64,000 nt of DNA, taken from the NCBI RefSeq assembly GCF_015832195.1, contig NC_052027.1, positions 2,542,001-2,606,000 on the forward strand, written 5' to 3'. Below, piece after piece: positions 34,759 through 46,018 of the stretch. The notes below the pieces were generated by a model, which saw nothing but the letters and a program-made list of their open reading frames with translations, was not told the origin of the DNA and did no database searches. A program made the position numbers and the translations under genes. This DNA comes from Motacilla alba alba (lineage: Eukaryota > Chordata > Aves > Passeriformes > Motacillidae). Numbering within the stretch: the first letter of the stretch is position 1; every line of letters starts with the position of its first letter.

Positions 34759-35000
34759 GAATTCCAGAATATCCTGACTTGGAAGGGACCCACAAGGATC
34801 AAAGTCCAGCCCCTGGCCCTGCACGGACACCCCGAATCCCACCCTGGGCATCCCTGGGAGGGTTTTCCCAATCTCCTGGAGCTCTGGCAGCCTCGGGGCT
34901 GTGCCCGTTCCCTGGGGAACCTGGGCAGTGCCAGCAACCTCTGGGGAAGAACCTTTCCCAAAAATCCAACCCAAGCCTCCTCTGAGACAGCTCCAGCCAT
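34759..35000 (-). mobile_element. CR1 retroposon, 3' fragment, antisense (about 240 bp)
   Basis: GAATTCCAGAATATCCTGAC, TTGGAAGGGACCCACAAGGA, CCAGCCCCTGGCCCTGCACG, CCTCTGGGGAAGAACCTTTC and CCAACCCAAGCCTCCTCTGA. It is the same subtype as 17771-17962. The 129- and 114-codon minus-strand frames here are readings of the element. Confidence 0.9.
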
Positions 35001-36650
35001 CCATGAGTGTTACCTCACAACATAAGCATTTTTGCTAATTTAATCACTGAAACACTGTTGTCTCTGTCAGTATTTCTACCTTGAAAAATAATCTTTTCTA
35101 GAAGATGGACCTGAAATTAAGATCTTAGGGAACTTTTAGGGGCCTAATTATGGGCCCCAGAAAAGGTGTATCAGCTGGATGATAAAGCTGGTCGTGCTAG
35201 TGGCACAAGGAGAAAATCTGAATTAACTGAGGGAGCTATGGTTTTTAATTGTACTTTTTATCACTCAGAAGACTCATTAAAGAAGTCGTAAAGACTGTAA
35301 AAACCATTCCAGGAGATTTCACTTTTTAAAATTGAAAAAGGAGCAAGACATAGGGAACAAAAAAAAAAAAAAAAGCTAATGAAGCTCTCTTTTTGTCTGA
35401 GCTTGTTATCTACAGGTAAATTTTTTACTGGGTTCATTTCACTTTTAATTCTTAATCTATATTCAAGCCGAAGTGTAATAGCAAGTGGAAAAGAGGGGAA
35501 TCATGGAAGATATATCTTTGGGAAAAAAACCAAAAAAGGCCACTTGGTGGATTATTTCCCCCTTCATCTGGAGTGAGAATTTGTCCATAGACCAAAGGAG
35601 CTTCTAAAGCTTGGGATTAAATTTGATGCCAGATTTTATAATATATATAAAATAAAGCAATGATGTAGGGAAGGTGTTGTAATAACCCACACGTTACAGA
35701 AAGCAAGAGGAGCAGAGGAGTTTTTCCTCTTCCAGGAACGAAGAATGATCCTAAATTGAACAACTGCTGGAAGAAGAGGCAGTCAGTGGATTCCCAGGGT
35801 CAGGATGTTCCCCTGGGAGGGATTTCTTGCAGCAGGAAGGTTGGAGGAGCAGCTGCAGAAGGCAAGGGAGTCACAGCAGGAGAAACAAACATTCCTGCAG
35901 GAGGGAACTGAGTGTCTGCAGCTCCTGGTGATTCCAGCAGCAGATGGAGGCACTTGGTGAGGCTTTCCAAAACTGCCAAGCATCATCCAAGGTGAGCAGA
36001 GTGCTTTAAATAGGGTTTGGATCAGGCTGAGAGCATGAGGGGAGCTGCAAAGAGCCTTTCCTGTGAAAAAGTCATTTGTGGAGCTGGGTTTTGATGTGGG
36101 ACACTCCTGGTGAGTGCACCTTTGAACCACCTCCATGCCAGCCCTAAACAACACGACTGATCCTTCCCAAAAGTAGGAAATGGATTGTTCTTGGTCATGT
36201 ATCATCCCTCTGTTCCATCATGGACCTGTGGGAAGTGCAGGATGTGGGGTTTGGGATGAAATTATGCCCAGCAACATCCTCGGAGTGTTGAGTACAGGAA
36301 TATTGTAGAGTGAATTTATTCTCTAAAGTCAGCCAGGAGCTGCTTCTTTTCCAAGCATTCTGCTGTAATACGAAAGAGTTTTGTAGATGAGAGAATTAAC
36401 CAGAGAGCCTTTCAAAATTCAGCAAGGCTTGAAGTCAACCCAAATCAAACTTCTTGGACTTGGGGCGTTTTTAGTTGGCTCTGCTCAGAGTGGCTGGAAA
36501 TAGAGAGACCTGGGGGTGGTGAGGGTGCTGTGTGCTGTGAGCTGTGAAGGGAAGGATTTTGTGCAAATACCTTACCCAGTGTTAATAAATGCCAGAAAAT
36601 TATCTAGCACAGGACAAACATGGGGAATATTCTTATTTGTGGTGCCGTCG
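35001..36650. other. Noncoding DNA, no gene seen
   Basis: An A-run lies at 35360-35374. A TAATTATG core is flanked by GGGGCC/GGCCCC at 35139-35158. A short ATATATATA patch lies near 35641. Nothing else is recognised. A 140-codon minus-strand frame (35783-36205) shows no domain. Confidence 0.5.
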
Positions 36651-36752
36651 TGGAATCCTGGAAGGATTTGGGTTGGAAAGGACCTTAAAGAACATCTCAT
36701 TCCAGTCCCCCACCGTGGGAAGGGACACCCCCCACTAGACCTGGTTGCTCAG
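36651..36752 (-). mobile_element. CR1 retroposon, 3' tail fragment, antisense
   Basis: TGGAATCCTGGAAGGATTTG, GGTTGGAAAGGACCTTAAAG, CATCTCATTCCAGTCCCCCA and CCGTGGGAAGGGACACCCCC. This is a standard inverted CR1 terminus truncated after about 100 bp. Confidence 0.87.
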
Positions 36753-38795
36753 AAAAGCCAGAAGAGAAAGACTGTGTTGGTTCCTCAAGGGGAATTAAAA
36801 CCTTTAGGTATTGTCAGATATTAACAAAACTTTCTAGAAAACAGGGTACTGTTTTTATAGTAATAAAAGCAGGGGATAATTGGAAATTCCTTTGATGTTT
36901 TACTTGCTGATCATTAAAATAAGACACTTCAGGAAAGACTATCCTGCTGAAACGTCAACCTGTTGCATAAACAAGAATACTCCTGCTGTTTTCCAGACTT
37001 TGACATTCTCCATCCCTTCACATTTCTGCTTTTGTTCGTAGAACAAAAGGAAAATTGGAAGCTGATTCATAAAGGGCTGGGTTTTCTACCCATGAGCAGC
37101 TGTGTGTTAATTGACTGCACTGGGATTCCTCTTGGTGCCAGAGAAGACTTTTTGTGTGGAAAGGAAATTGTTCAAGGAGAAAGTTATTCTTGACATATTT
37201 GCCTATACATTGTGTTGCAGTAGTTTGTCAACAGCTGGTTAAAAATACTTTAGGAATAAATATTTTAACTGAGTAAAATTGGTACTCTTTCAGTGTGTTA
37301 GCTGTAGTGGAGGTAAATATAAAGATGCTGGGGGAGTATGGATTGAGGTTTTCACTTGCTTTAGGAGCTTCCAGATCATAATGCTCAGCATTAAAATGTA
37401 TGAGAAATAAAGAGAGAGTGCTTTAATTCTGATTTAAATCATTATTGCTTCATTTCTAATTTACACCAATAACTGCATAGTGGTAATGGTTTTGTCATTT
37501 TATTTATTAGTGGTACAAGGAGACATCACAGGATTTTCTAGAAATAGTCACAAAGACTGATTCTCTGTAACCAGTATCAGCTGCTCAGAGATGATCCCAA
37601 ATGAATATTACACCTATTTTTTTGGATATTGCTTTTGCTACTCAGAGTCCTCCTTCCTCTCTCTGTTCATTACTCCAGTGTGCCTGAAACCAAAGCAGCA
37701 AACAGTACCCAAAGTTTGTTCTTTCTGCATAAAGAAAAAGGCAAAGGGCTGCAGATTTCAAAGGAAACTTCTCTACTTAGCAGTCTGGGAATATGTAGAA
37801 AGGTATTTGAAACTATAGCTCAAGGCAAGGAGGAGCAGGATTTCAGTCTGCTCACAATCCCTTCTGAGTGTCAGGCTGGGCTTGAGATGTGTTTTCATCC
37901 TGGGCTCTCAAATATGCAAAATCACCACCTTGTGGAGCAAAATAATGATGAATAAACAGAAATTAATGTGCTGGAACTGAAAATCTTGTAGCTGGCTAAG
38001 CTGCCTGTAGTGAAATGGCTGCTGTTGGTTTCCATATCTATAGGATAATGATATTTGAGTCCTAAAAAATAAAATTCAAAGCAGGGACGTCGCCAGAAAC
38101 CCCAGTGCAGAGTGTAAATCAAGAATATGTTACAAGTTGGACATCTGAGGGGTAGATCAATAAGTAAATCCTACTTATGGCCAACCAGATGATAATTAGT
38201 TCTGTTTTTCCCATTATCCCTTGATCCCTCCAAGCAGATATTTTGTGTTTCTAAGTCTGTCTTGGTGCAGTATTTGAGAGGAGATTCCAAACTTTGCCCT
38301 GTGGGGCTGGGTGTGACTTGCAGTGCTTTTGTGTGTTGCTGACAAAGGACTCTTCCTCCCTCTGCTGTGGAATAGAACAGGTATTATGTTGATGGGAATT
38401 GTATCTAACCCAGGCAGTGCAGTCCTCCGTGAGAACTGAATGTGTTTTTGTGCACCTGAAGCTGCTGGATAAATGGGTATTTTTAAATTAATATGTGGCC
38501 TTCTGCTCTGCGCCGTGGCCTTTGCTCTGTGGCTTTTGTGCCTTGAGAAGGCAGGGCCCTAATGCTGAAAAATTCCCTGCGTGTAAGGGACTGTGCTACT
38601 GTCTCGATTTCTGCTTCTCATTAAATGGAAGTAAAATTGCACAGCTGGTAAGCTTGAGATGTTTTAGAACCATGTAAATATTTGCTGCTTGTTGACAGTC
38701 TGTGTTATCAGGCTGGGTTTGAGGGTGGTTCTCACTGTGCTAAAGAAGTGTTACATTTCTCCAGGATAGGCTTAAATATCTGAATGAATTTTTAG
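36753..38795. other. Noncoding DNA, no gene seen
   Basis: Unique-looking AT-rich sequence; no repeat family, RNA gene or exon is supported. Confidence 0.5.
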
Positions 38796-39024
38796 ATCAT
38801 GGAATCATTAAGGTTGGAAAGGACCTTTAAGACTGAGTTCTGTCATTAAATCACAATTAAAACGTGGCCCTAAGAGCCACATCCACACTTTGTCACCAGG
38901 GATGTGACTCCAGCACTGCCCTGGGCAGTTCCAGTGCCTGGCCACCCCTTCAGTGAAGAAATTTCCCCTAATATCCATCCTAAACCTGCCCTGGCTCAAC
39001 TTTAGACCATTCCCTCTGTCCCAT
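38796..39024 (-). mobile_element. CR1 retroposon, 3' fragment, antisense (about 230 bp)
   Basis: ATCATGGAATCATTAAGGTT, GGAAAGGACCTTTAAGACTG, a decayed middle, CCCTTCAGTGAAGAAATTTC, CCCTAATATCCATCCTAAAC and CATTCCCTCTGTCCCAT. It belongs to the subtype carrying a long ATTAAATCACAATTAAAACG spacer, and is probably old. Confidence 0.88.
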
Positions 39025-40123
39025 TCCTTATTGAGTGGGATGTTTTACTTGGGCTTGTGGAAAGCTTTCTTTGCACTTTTAAGAATCAGCAGATCCAGAT
39101 GCTAGATCCTAAATTCAGATGCTCCCCTTTCTTAGGGAACATGTTAAAAAAGCCAGTGGCTTTTCCCCTCACTGCACCCGATGCCCTGTGCTCATGGGAG
39201 GTGTGTTTTCCACAGCTCTGATCCTGCTGAAGTGGTTAAATTTAGCTGATGGTAGACTGTTTGTCCTCAAGGATTTTTTTTCTTTCCACCCCCCTCGTTG
39301 TGTAGGCTCGTGGTACAGAATTGAACACGACTGTTGTATAGTGGTTTAACAAGTTCCTGCTCGCCAGCTGAGCTTCTCTGCCTGATTCTGCGAGTGCTGG
39401 GAGCTCCACTTCACTGAGCAGTGACTGCACTCCCCTGGACCCGCTCTGGCCATGCCACAGGGAATGCATCTCACCTCCCAGCTGCACTGGGGGACTGCTG
39501 GCCATGGGATGAGGAAAGGCAGCTCAGCAGGCAGACAACTGTGTGGAATCCTTTTGCCTCCACTTTCATGGACTGGAGTGTCTTGATTTTTTAGTTCCTT
39601 TTTTTTTTTTTTTTTTTTTGGCGGGGGAAGAAGTGTTTTCTTTTTGGAAATTAGCATTTTTGCTTTTAATTCTGAATCTGGAGTGCTGAGAAATCCAGAT
39701 GCAGTTGCTAGAAGAATGTAGGCAGCTGGCATCTGAGCTCTGACACCAACAGCTCTGCTCCATATGGCCCAGCTTCAGCACCAGAGAATTTTAACAAGTG
39801 AGGAGAACAAACAATCCATCAAGCTTAAGTACTGTTCATTTCTTATTTTTTAAGGGAAGCAATTTGTACAGCATCAAGACACATTGTTGTTCCCAGCGAC
39901 TTCTCTTCAGGAGCGTTGCTTCTTGCAGCAGAAACACTGCTATGATTTTCTTTGCAAAACATTCAGAGTTCTGCTGGAACAACAAATTCTTGACAACATC
40001 TTCATTTTGGACAGAATGCACAAATTAACCCCATGGTTGACTACGCAGTGGGGGCTGACTGGGGCTGCTGCAGCTTCAGCTCCAGCAGCTCAGGTACTCA
40101 AATGCAAAATGTCCTGGCAAGGG
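39025..40123. other. Noncoding DNA with poly-T tract, no gene seen
   Basis: A run of about 21 T bases lies at 39599-39619. No processed-gene sequence is recognised next to it. The Lys-rich minus-strand frames at 39346-39781 are readings of this tract. Confidence 0.5.
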
Positions 40124-40258
40124 GCTCGAGCTGTGCCAGGGAAGGTCCAGGTTGGATATCAGGAGGAATTTCTTCATGGAAAGCATTGGCAGGGGCTGCC
40201 CAGGGGTGGGATGGAGTCCCCATCTCTGGAGGTGTCCAAGGAAGTGCTCTGGGCTGGG
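40124..40258 (+). mobile_element. CR1 fragment, upstream member of a head-to-tail pair
   Basis: CTGTGCCAGGGAAGGTCCAG, GGTTGGATATCAGGAGGAAT, TTCTTCATGGAAAGCATTGG and CATCTCTGGAGGTGTCCAAG. It lacks its own 3' terminus: the sequence stops before the final block and is followed within about 25 bp by a second, more complete copy. Confidence 0.85.
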
Positions 40259-40280
40259 GACAGGGTGAGGATCAGGCACA

Positions 40281-40513
40281 GATTGATAGGACACAGTCTC
40301 AAGGTGCACCAAGGGAAATATTGGTTGGATATTAGGAAAAAAAAAATTTACAGAAAGGGTGATGAAGTTCTGGAATGGCCTGCCTCGGGAGGTGGTGGAG
40401 TCACCATCTCTGGATGTGTTTGAAAAAGCCTGGATTTGGGGTGTCATGGTTTAGTTGAGGTGTCAGGGCTGGTGATGATCTTGAAGGTCTTTTCCAACCC
40501 AGTGGTTCTGTGA
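40281..40513 (+). mobile_element. CR1 retroposon, 3' fragment, downstream member of the pair
   Basis: GATTGATAGGACACAGTCTC, then GGTTGGATATTAGGAAAAAA, GGTGGTGGAGTCACCATCTC, GGTTTAGTTGAGGTGTCAGG, TGATGATCTTGAAGGTCTTT and CCAACCCAGTGGTTCTGTGA. Both members carry the same internal region at different divergence. That fits one CR1 inserting into or beside another rather than a simple duplication. Confidence 0.88.
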
Positions 40514-41049
40514 ATTATCATTTCTCTGTCCCATCACCATAAAACCAGCCAGTGTGAAGTGGAACACCCAGTAAAGCTGTTGAGAGTCTGGAATTTGCTA
40601 CAGGTAAAGCACGACAAGTAATTTTTGCTCCCCTGCCCCAGTGTGGAGGCATTAAAAAACAAACAAATATAAAAAACCCAATCAACAACAAAAAAATCAA
40701 CAAAAGCAAAAATCTCACAGCTAAACCTGTGAATATCCTTAGTTTTTTGAACCTTTGTTAAGCCAGAAGCACAAATTCTTTACAAAGCTGAGATTAATTA
40801 TTAAATCTAAAAGTCCTGTCATAATTTGTGTGTTGGAGCTGTCATTGCTTGGCCGATCTCTCTTCTGACTGGTTTTTGAAAGACACAGGTGCTGTTCTGG
40901 GCATTTCCTTTATCCTTCTGAAACTCTGCTTGCATGTTATCTTCGCCGAGGAAACAAACACTACAATGCAAATTTGTCCTAAATCGACAGATGGAAAGCA
41001 GAGTTTGAAGTTCCCAAATTAAGCAGCATCTCTTCAACAGCAATAGCAC
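40514..41049. other. Noncoding DNA, no gene seen
   Basis: A-rich simple sequence at about 40655-40710 (AAACAAACAAATATAAAAAA type). Nothing else is recognised. Confidence 0.5.
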
Positions 41050-41340
41050 AAAGAAAGTGTTATTGTGTGAGAGAATCTATGTTCTGTAATTTACAATAAC
41101 TGAGTAATGATGTGGTAAGGATGCAATTAAATCTCATTTGCTTATGTAAGTGAGCTGAATAAAAAAGATCAATATTCAGTCTACACCTAGTGTGAAAAAC
41201 AATTAGTTTAATTGACAAAAAACCTTCTGCTTCAGCTAATTACATAAAAATGACCTAATACTCATGCAAATTAAGATTATTAATAGTACATGAGTATTTT
41301 TAATTACATAAATCATCTTACCTGTGATGCGGTATGTTCT
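41050..41340. promoter_or_regulatory. Candidate enhancer block dense in homeodomain and octamer motifs
   Basis: An exact 12-mer TAATTACATAAA occurs at 41238-41249 and again at 41301-41312. A perfect POU octamer ATGCAAAT lies between them at 41264-41271, and CAATTAGTTTAATTG, a symmetric homeodomain pair, lies near 41200-41216. The block is AT-rich with stops in every frame and no transposon signature. The density and repetition of these motifs is the best cis-regulatory signature in the window. Enhancer activity and conservation are inferred. Confidence 0.42.
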
Positions 41341-42059
41341 CTGTAAACTTAAGGATTTTAATTTTAGGAAAATTGCGTTTATCCTTGTTTTCAAAAAGTT
41401 CTATATTGCCTCTAAATTAGAAACAAGGTCATTTCACTCACACTGAAGTGCTGTGGAAACAGTCAAGCATCAAAATCTACTGTTCTGAGTATCCAGCTAA
41501 TAATTAATCCAGAAATAAGGGGGACAAGCAAATCTGATGTCCTGAGATGCTTGGTGTGGATGACATGGGTAATTTCCCATTACTGCCAGAGTGATAGGAA
41601 GGGGGACAGGGCTCCTTCACAGAAAATTCAGAGCACAAAAACTAGATTTCTGCTCTGAATGATCTCTGAAGGAAACTCTTCAGTCAATGAGAGGAGACAC
41701 CTTAATTTGTGATTTTTATCTGTAATGAGGCTGTGCTGGCCTCTCCATAGCACGATGGAGTGTCAGGGCTGTGGCTGTAAATTATTTTCTAATTTAAAGA
41801 GGACTGCCACACATTGCCTGGCCGCGTTTGGTGTCAAGGACACGGAGGAACAACCTTGCACCTCCCGGTGACAGGAGGACAAGGAGGGAGGCAGTGGCAT
41901 CTTTAGTCTGTCAGGGCAGTCAGGAACAAGCTCCTGGCCCAGCTCTCCTTCCCACTGAGGGAAGGAATACAGAATACATCCCTCATCCAGAACTGCTGGA
42001 ACAGCCATGACCTGCCCAGGGCCTTCTCCCATCTCTGCTGATTGCAGGGAAGGGCTCCT
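41341..42059. other. Noncoding DNA, no gene seen
   Basis: A GC-richer patch at 41820-42050 with short purine runs precedes the next CR1. No known family is recognised. The 201-codon minus-strand frame 41763-42368 spans this patch and the CR1 copy and is not supported as a gene. Confidence 0.5.
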
Positions 42060-42203
42060 CATGGAATCCTTGGGTTGGGAGGGACCTTCAGGATCATCCA
42101 TTTCCATCCTCTGCCTCCTTCCACAGTCCCAGGCTGCTCCAAGCCCTGTCCAGCCTGGCCTTGGGCACTTCCAGGGATCCAGGGACAGCCACAGCTGCTC
42201 TGT
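42060..42203 (-). mobile_element. CR1 retroposon, 3' fragment, antisense
   Basis: CATGGAATCCTTGGGTTGGG, AGGGACCTTCAGGATCATCC, CCACAGTCCCAGGCTGCTCC, CCAGCCTGGCCTTGGGCACT and CCAGGGATCCAGGGACAGCC. It is close to the copies at 27690 and 29101. Confidence 0.9.
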
Positions 42204-42534
42204 CCCTGTTCTTACCAACTTCTGGCCATGAGGAATAGTCCTCTGGACACCCCTGTGGATATTTGGGGGCCCATCATCAGCTGAGAGATGAATTAATTGC
42301 TGATGGCTCCCATCCAGGGCCGTGAGTGAGGGTCTGGGCAAAGCTGAGGCAGCGTGGGCCTGTCCCACCCCTGTCCCACCCCTGTTCCATCCTCACTTCT
42401 GAGGATGAGAGCTAAGAAAAAGCCCCAGGCTCCAGGCAGAGGGAATTCAAGGTGGTTGCACTTTGGGAATGCCCCTTTGCCATGAGGGAAGAGCTGTTGC
42501 TGCTCACGCCCTTCCCCCCCCCGAATGCTCAGGG

Positions 42535-42985
42535 CACAGTTTGGATTGGTGTTGATATAGAAATAGATGGGATTTTTGATTTTTTTAACAAAAAAGCTGA
42601 AATTTTACAAAAGCTGAAATTTTTTGGGTATATTTTATATTTTTATAGGAATATCAGAAGGTGTGTTAAACCTAATTGGTTAATAGTACATTGATGCTCA
42701 GTTTATTGGTTGGTAAATGGTTAGGGTGTTTAAATAACTTTTTTAATTTTAGTTTGTTTACATATTTTTATGGGTTTTTATGGGATAAACTTCTGTTTTT
42801 GTAGATGCACCTTCTTTTTTATTAAGATTAGATTGTTATGTAACCTAATTTTTATTTTTACAGTTTTTTGTTATGGGAATTTAGTAACTCAGCTACTAGT
42901 TGCAGTTAATTGAAGTAACAGGCTTAAGCTATGATTTTATAAAGTTATTTTTAATAAGGTTTTTATTTGTATGCAACAGATTGGG
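42535..42985. other. C-poor, T-rich asymmetric block of unknown origin
   Basis: For about 450 bp the plus strand is almost free of C and dominated by T, then A and G. Its edges are sharp against ordinary sequence. It contains a direct repeat of AAAAGCTGAAATTTT near 42593-42620, several TTTTTATTTTTA strings and a late TTTTTATTTGTATGCAACAG. Such strand asymmetry suggests an inserted element read on one strand, for example an old LTR. I cannot place it in a family, and found no target-site duplication. Confidence 0.35.
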
Positions 42986-43991
42986 AAATGCCGTGGCTCT
43001 GAGGGGCAGGAAAAGTGAGGATTTAACATTTTACAGGAGCCATTCATTAGTCCAGTGAGAATTGGAAAAAGGAGTGCTGCTCTGAGCCCTTCCCATCCCT
43101 GCTGAATGTCACTGGGGTGAGCAGTGGGTGCAGAGTTTGGGAGGGGATTGATTAAACCTCTCTGCAGGAACAGGGCTCTAGGTGACCCTTGGAGGTGACA
43201 CCTTGCTTGGGATGTGAAAGGGTTTGGAGTAAGTCCCAGTCTCTAATTCCCACCTTATCATCCTCTTCCATGGGCAGAGTGTACATTTCAGGAAGTGATG
43301 GTAACAGGGAGCAGAGCAATATTTCTGATCATTATACAGATCTGCACACCTTTCCAGGAGTGCTCAGACCTTTGCACCAAGAAATACAGAAAACCAGGAA
43401 TGTGTCTTAAATTTTATTACATTTTTCCATCCCCTTCTCAGCCTGGAATAGGGGACTTCATAAAACCCCTATAGCCCTTCCAAATCCATCATTCATTGAT
43501 CCATACTCAATATAGAGTTCAGCCTCCAAGCTCTCCCCATCCTGCAATCCACCAGTGAATTTTTTTTTTTTTTTTTATAATATATATACAGGTCTGAATG
43601 CAGTTAATAGATTTTTTTTACCCTGCAGAGAACAAAATCCTCTGCAGAACAGTTGGTATTTTCTGGCTTTCAGCACTGTATGGTAATGTAAATGTCAGGA
43701 CAGCAGAAGGTAATAATTATGAAATCATATTTTGCTGCTTTAAGGAACTAAAAGGTTTCTAAAAAGTAAATAAAACTTGTCTTTTCCACTGCAAGCTCTC
43801 TCAGCCAGTGACTCTATTTTCATGTGTTTGTGGACATTATTTAGTGCTGTCTGAATGCAAATGGTATTTATTGGAATAATAAAAGCTGTTTCCTAGTTAT
43901 CCTCTCATAAAAGCTCACAGCGTTCACTACCTACAGCATTGCAGCTTCCCAGCAGGACAAAAGATGCTTTGGATGCAATGTCTGTCTCACA
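42986..43991. other. Noncoding DNA with T-run, no gene seen
   Basis: A T-run followed by ATAATATATATACA lies at 43559-43592. No element or exon is recognised. Confidence 0.5.
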
Positions 43992-44119
43992 AAATCATCA
44001 CAGAGTGGTTTGGGCTGGAAGAACCTTAAATCCCATCCTATTCCACGGGCAGGGGCACCTTCCACTGTCCCAGGCTGCTCCAAGCCCTGTCCAGCCTGGC
44101 CTTGGACACCTCCAGGGAT
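43992..44119 (-). mobile_element. CR1 retroposon, 3' fragment, antisense
   Basis: AATCATCACAGAGTGGTTTG, GGCTGGAAGAACCTTAAATC, CCACGGGCAGGGGCACCTTC, CAGCCTGGCCTTGGACACCT and CCAGGGATG. It ends in the middle of the usual 'CCAGGGATCCAGGG' block. Confidence 0.9.
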
Positions 44120-44204
44120 GTATTTTAGATTATTTTCCTGTAGACATAAAGTGTGTGACCACTGCCAGGAGGCTGGAGTGAGGTGGCAGTCAGTGCCTTT
44201 TCCC

Positions 44205-44473
44205 AGGTGGCAGGACAGGGCAAAACTGTCTCAGGTTGTTCCAAGGGAGGTTCAGATTGGATACCAGGAAAAAAAGTCTTCATGGAAAACGTTGTCAAGC
44301 TCTGGAGCAGGCTGCCCAGGGAAGTGGGGGAGCCCCCACTCCTGGAGGTGTTCAGACAATATCTGATTGTGCCACCAGAGGAGGAGGTTTGGTGGTGAAC
44401 ATCCTGGTGGTGCTGGGTTGACAGGTGGACTCTGTCATCTTAGATGTCTTTTCCAGCCTTTTGATTTCTGATT
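44205..44473 (+). mobile_element. CR1 retroposon, 3' fragment (about 270 bp)
   Basis: CAAGGGAGGTTCAGATTGGA, TACCAGGAAAAAAAGTCTTC, AGCAGGCTGCCCAGGGAAGT, CTCCTGGAGGTGTTCAGACA, GTCATCTTAGATGTCTTTTC and CAGCCTTTTGATTTCTGATT. It is the second CR1 subtype, head-to-head with the antisense copy 85 bp upstream. Confidence 0.9.
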
Positions 44474-46018
44474 CCTGTTTCACCTTTTCCTCCCCGGTGC
44501 CCTCTGCGTGGGGCTGTGCTGGGCCAGTCAGGGATGGGCAGCAGGGGCTGTGGCTGTCCCTGGGAGCTGTGCCTTGGAGCAGAGCTGTCACTGAGCATGG
44601 GTGGTCATTAAAAATACCAAAAAGCTCTTCACAAGCCGCGCCTCATCCAAATTCTCAACCAGGGATATCCTGATTATCTCCCATGCATGAAAATAAATTC
44701 CCTCAGATGTTTAAAAAGACAAAATATTCACATCTTTCATACCCAGAGGGACTTTCTGGCGCTTGGATTCAAGGCTGGAGATGAACCTGTGCAAATGCTC
44801 TGGGCAATGAAATCTGCTTTGCTCTTCTGTGAACACTTCCAAGTTGCACCAAACTGTGACAGAATTGGAGGAGCCAATAATCTGTGGTTTGAACCCCCTC
44901 AATTAGTTTTGCACACAAAAAAAAAAACCCAAAAAACCCCCACTTTAAAATGCAAACCAGACTGAATTCAAAGGCATAAACAATATCTTTGCTTATTGAG
45001 GTGAAAATATCAGCAAGAAGGTTTTGGCCAAGGTATTTTTCCATCCAGAGTTGATTTTTTGAAACGATGAGGGGGGAGAGTTTGCATGAATGGGGAGGGG
45101 GTGGCCTCTAAAACACTCCTAGAGTCTGCAAAGAGTAAATCAGAATTAATGGCTCTGCTTGTTGATGGGGAGCTGCATCTTTCCGTGTCTGTAAATAAGA
45201 ACAGATGTGTTGTTGCTTGGAATGGTTTTGATGAGGGATTTCCCAAACATAATCTATGTTTGTGGGTATGTTGGTCTTGAGAAAACAGTATTTTCTGTCA
45301 AATCAAGAATTGTCAGATCTGCGTGCTGCCTTGCTCATCACTAAAATGGAAAATGCAGATTTCGTGTGCATTTAAAAAGAAAGCTAAATTGTTAATAAAA
45401 TACATTAGTCACTTAAAAAGAAAGGCAGAGCAGGTCAAAGTATCACTTAATTGCTCTTATTCATTAAAAGGATGTTTAGTCAATGGAAATGTTTGATTGA
45501 ACTATCTCCTCATCTTCCAGAGCAACTATTCTTCCTTTATGGTTTCATTCATCAGAGCTCTGTTCTGACAAATAACTGTTCTCTGTAGAGAAATACCAAA
45601 ACTCAGACTTGCTTATTGCAGACTTTAAATTGTGGCCGAATTCCCAGTCAGCATAAAGTGTGAGCTGCTGTGTGCCTGATTTTCCTGACTTAACTTCTGA
45701 AGTCACCTTTGGACCTTTGGGATTTGTGGAATCTTTTGAGACTAGCTGGTAGGTAATTAGATATTAGTATCCTGAGTATGAGTGAGATTAGTAGTAGTGG
45801 ATATTAAGGAAAAAATACCTCCAAAATTCCTTTGTCATGCTGAAAGGTTTGCCTGGAAAAGGCAAATTTTAAGGCAGATGGAAGTGGGAACTGCAGGATG
45901 CTGTTCCCATGTTCCTGAGTCCATCCCAATGCTCTCTGCAGCTCAGGTATCCCACTTCTCCTTCCCTTGCTCCTCAGAGGTTCTTGAAATGCACTTTTTC
46001 TATGAAGGTTTGGGCTTG
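44474..46018. other. Noncoding DNA; includes a regulatory-looking block
   Basis: An A-run with CCCAAAAAACCCCC lies at 44919-44941. No exon or transposon is recognised. The segment 45280-45500 is described separately. Confidence 0.5.
45280..45500. promoter_or_regulatory. Candidate regulatory block with repeated NKX2-like and A-rich motifs
   Basis: TCACTTAA, which contains the CACTTAA form of NK2-type homeodomain sites, occurs at 45409-45416 and 45443-45450. The 12-mer TTAAAAAGAAAG occurs at 45372-45383 and 45413-45424. The block is AT-rich, repeat-free and closed in all reading frames. Regulatory function is inferred from repeated motifs only. Confidence 0.3.

Noticed and set aside
39599..39619. 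Poly-T run as the tail of a processed pseudogene
   Set aside because: Neither side resembles a known mRNA and no flanking duplication was seen.
41763..42368. 201-codon minus-strand open frame
   Set aside because: It runs through the CR1 copy at 42060-42203 and a GC-rich flank, with no domain and no splice context.
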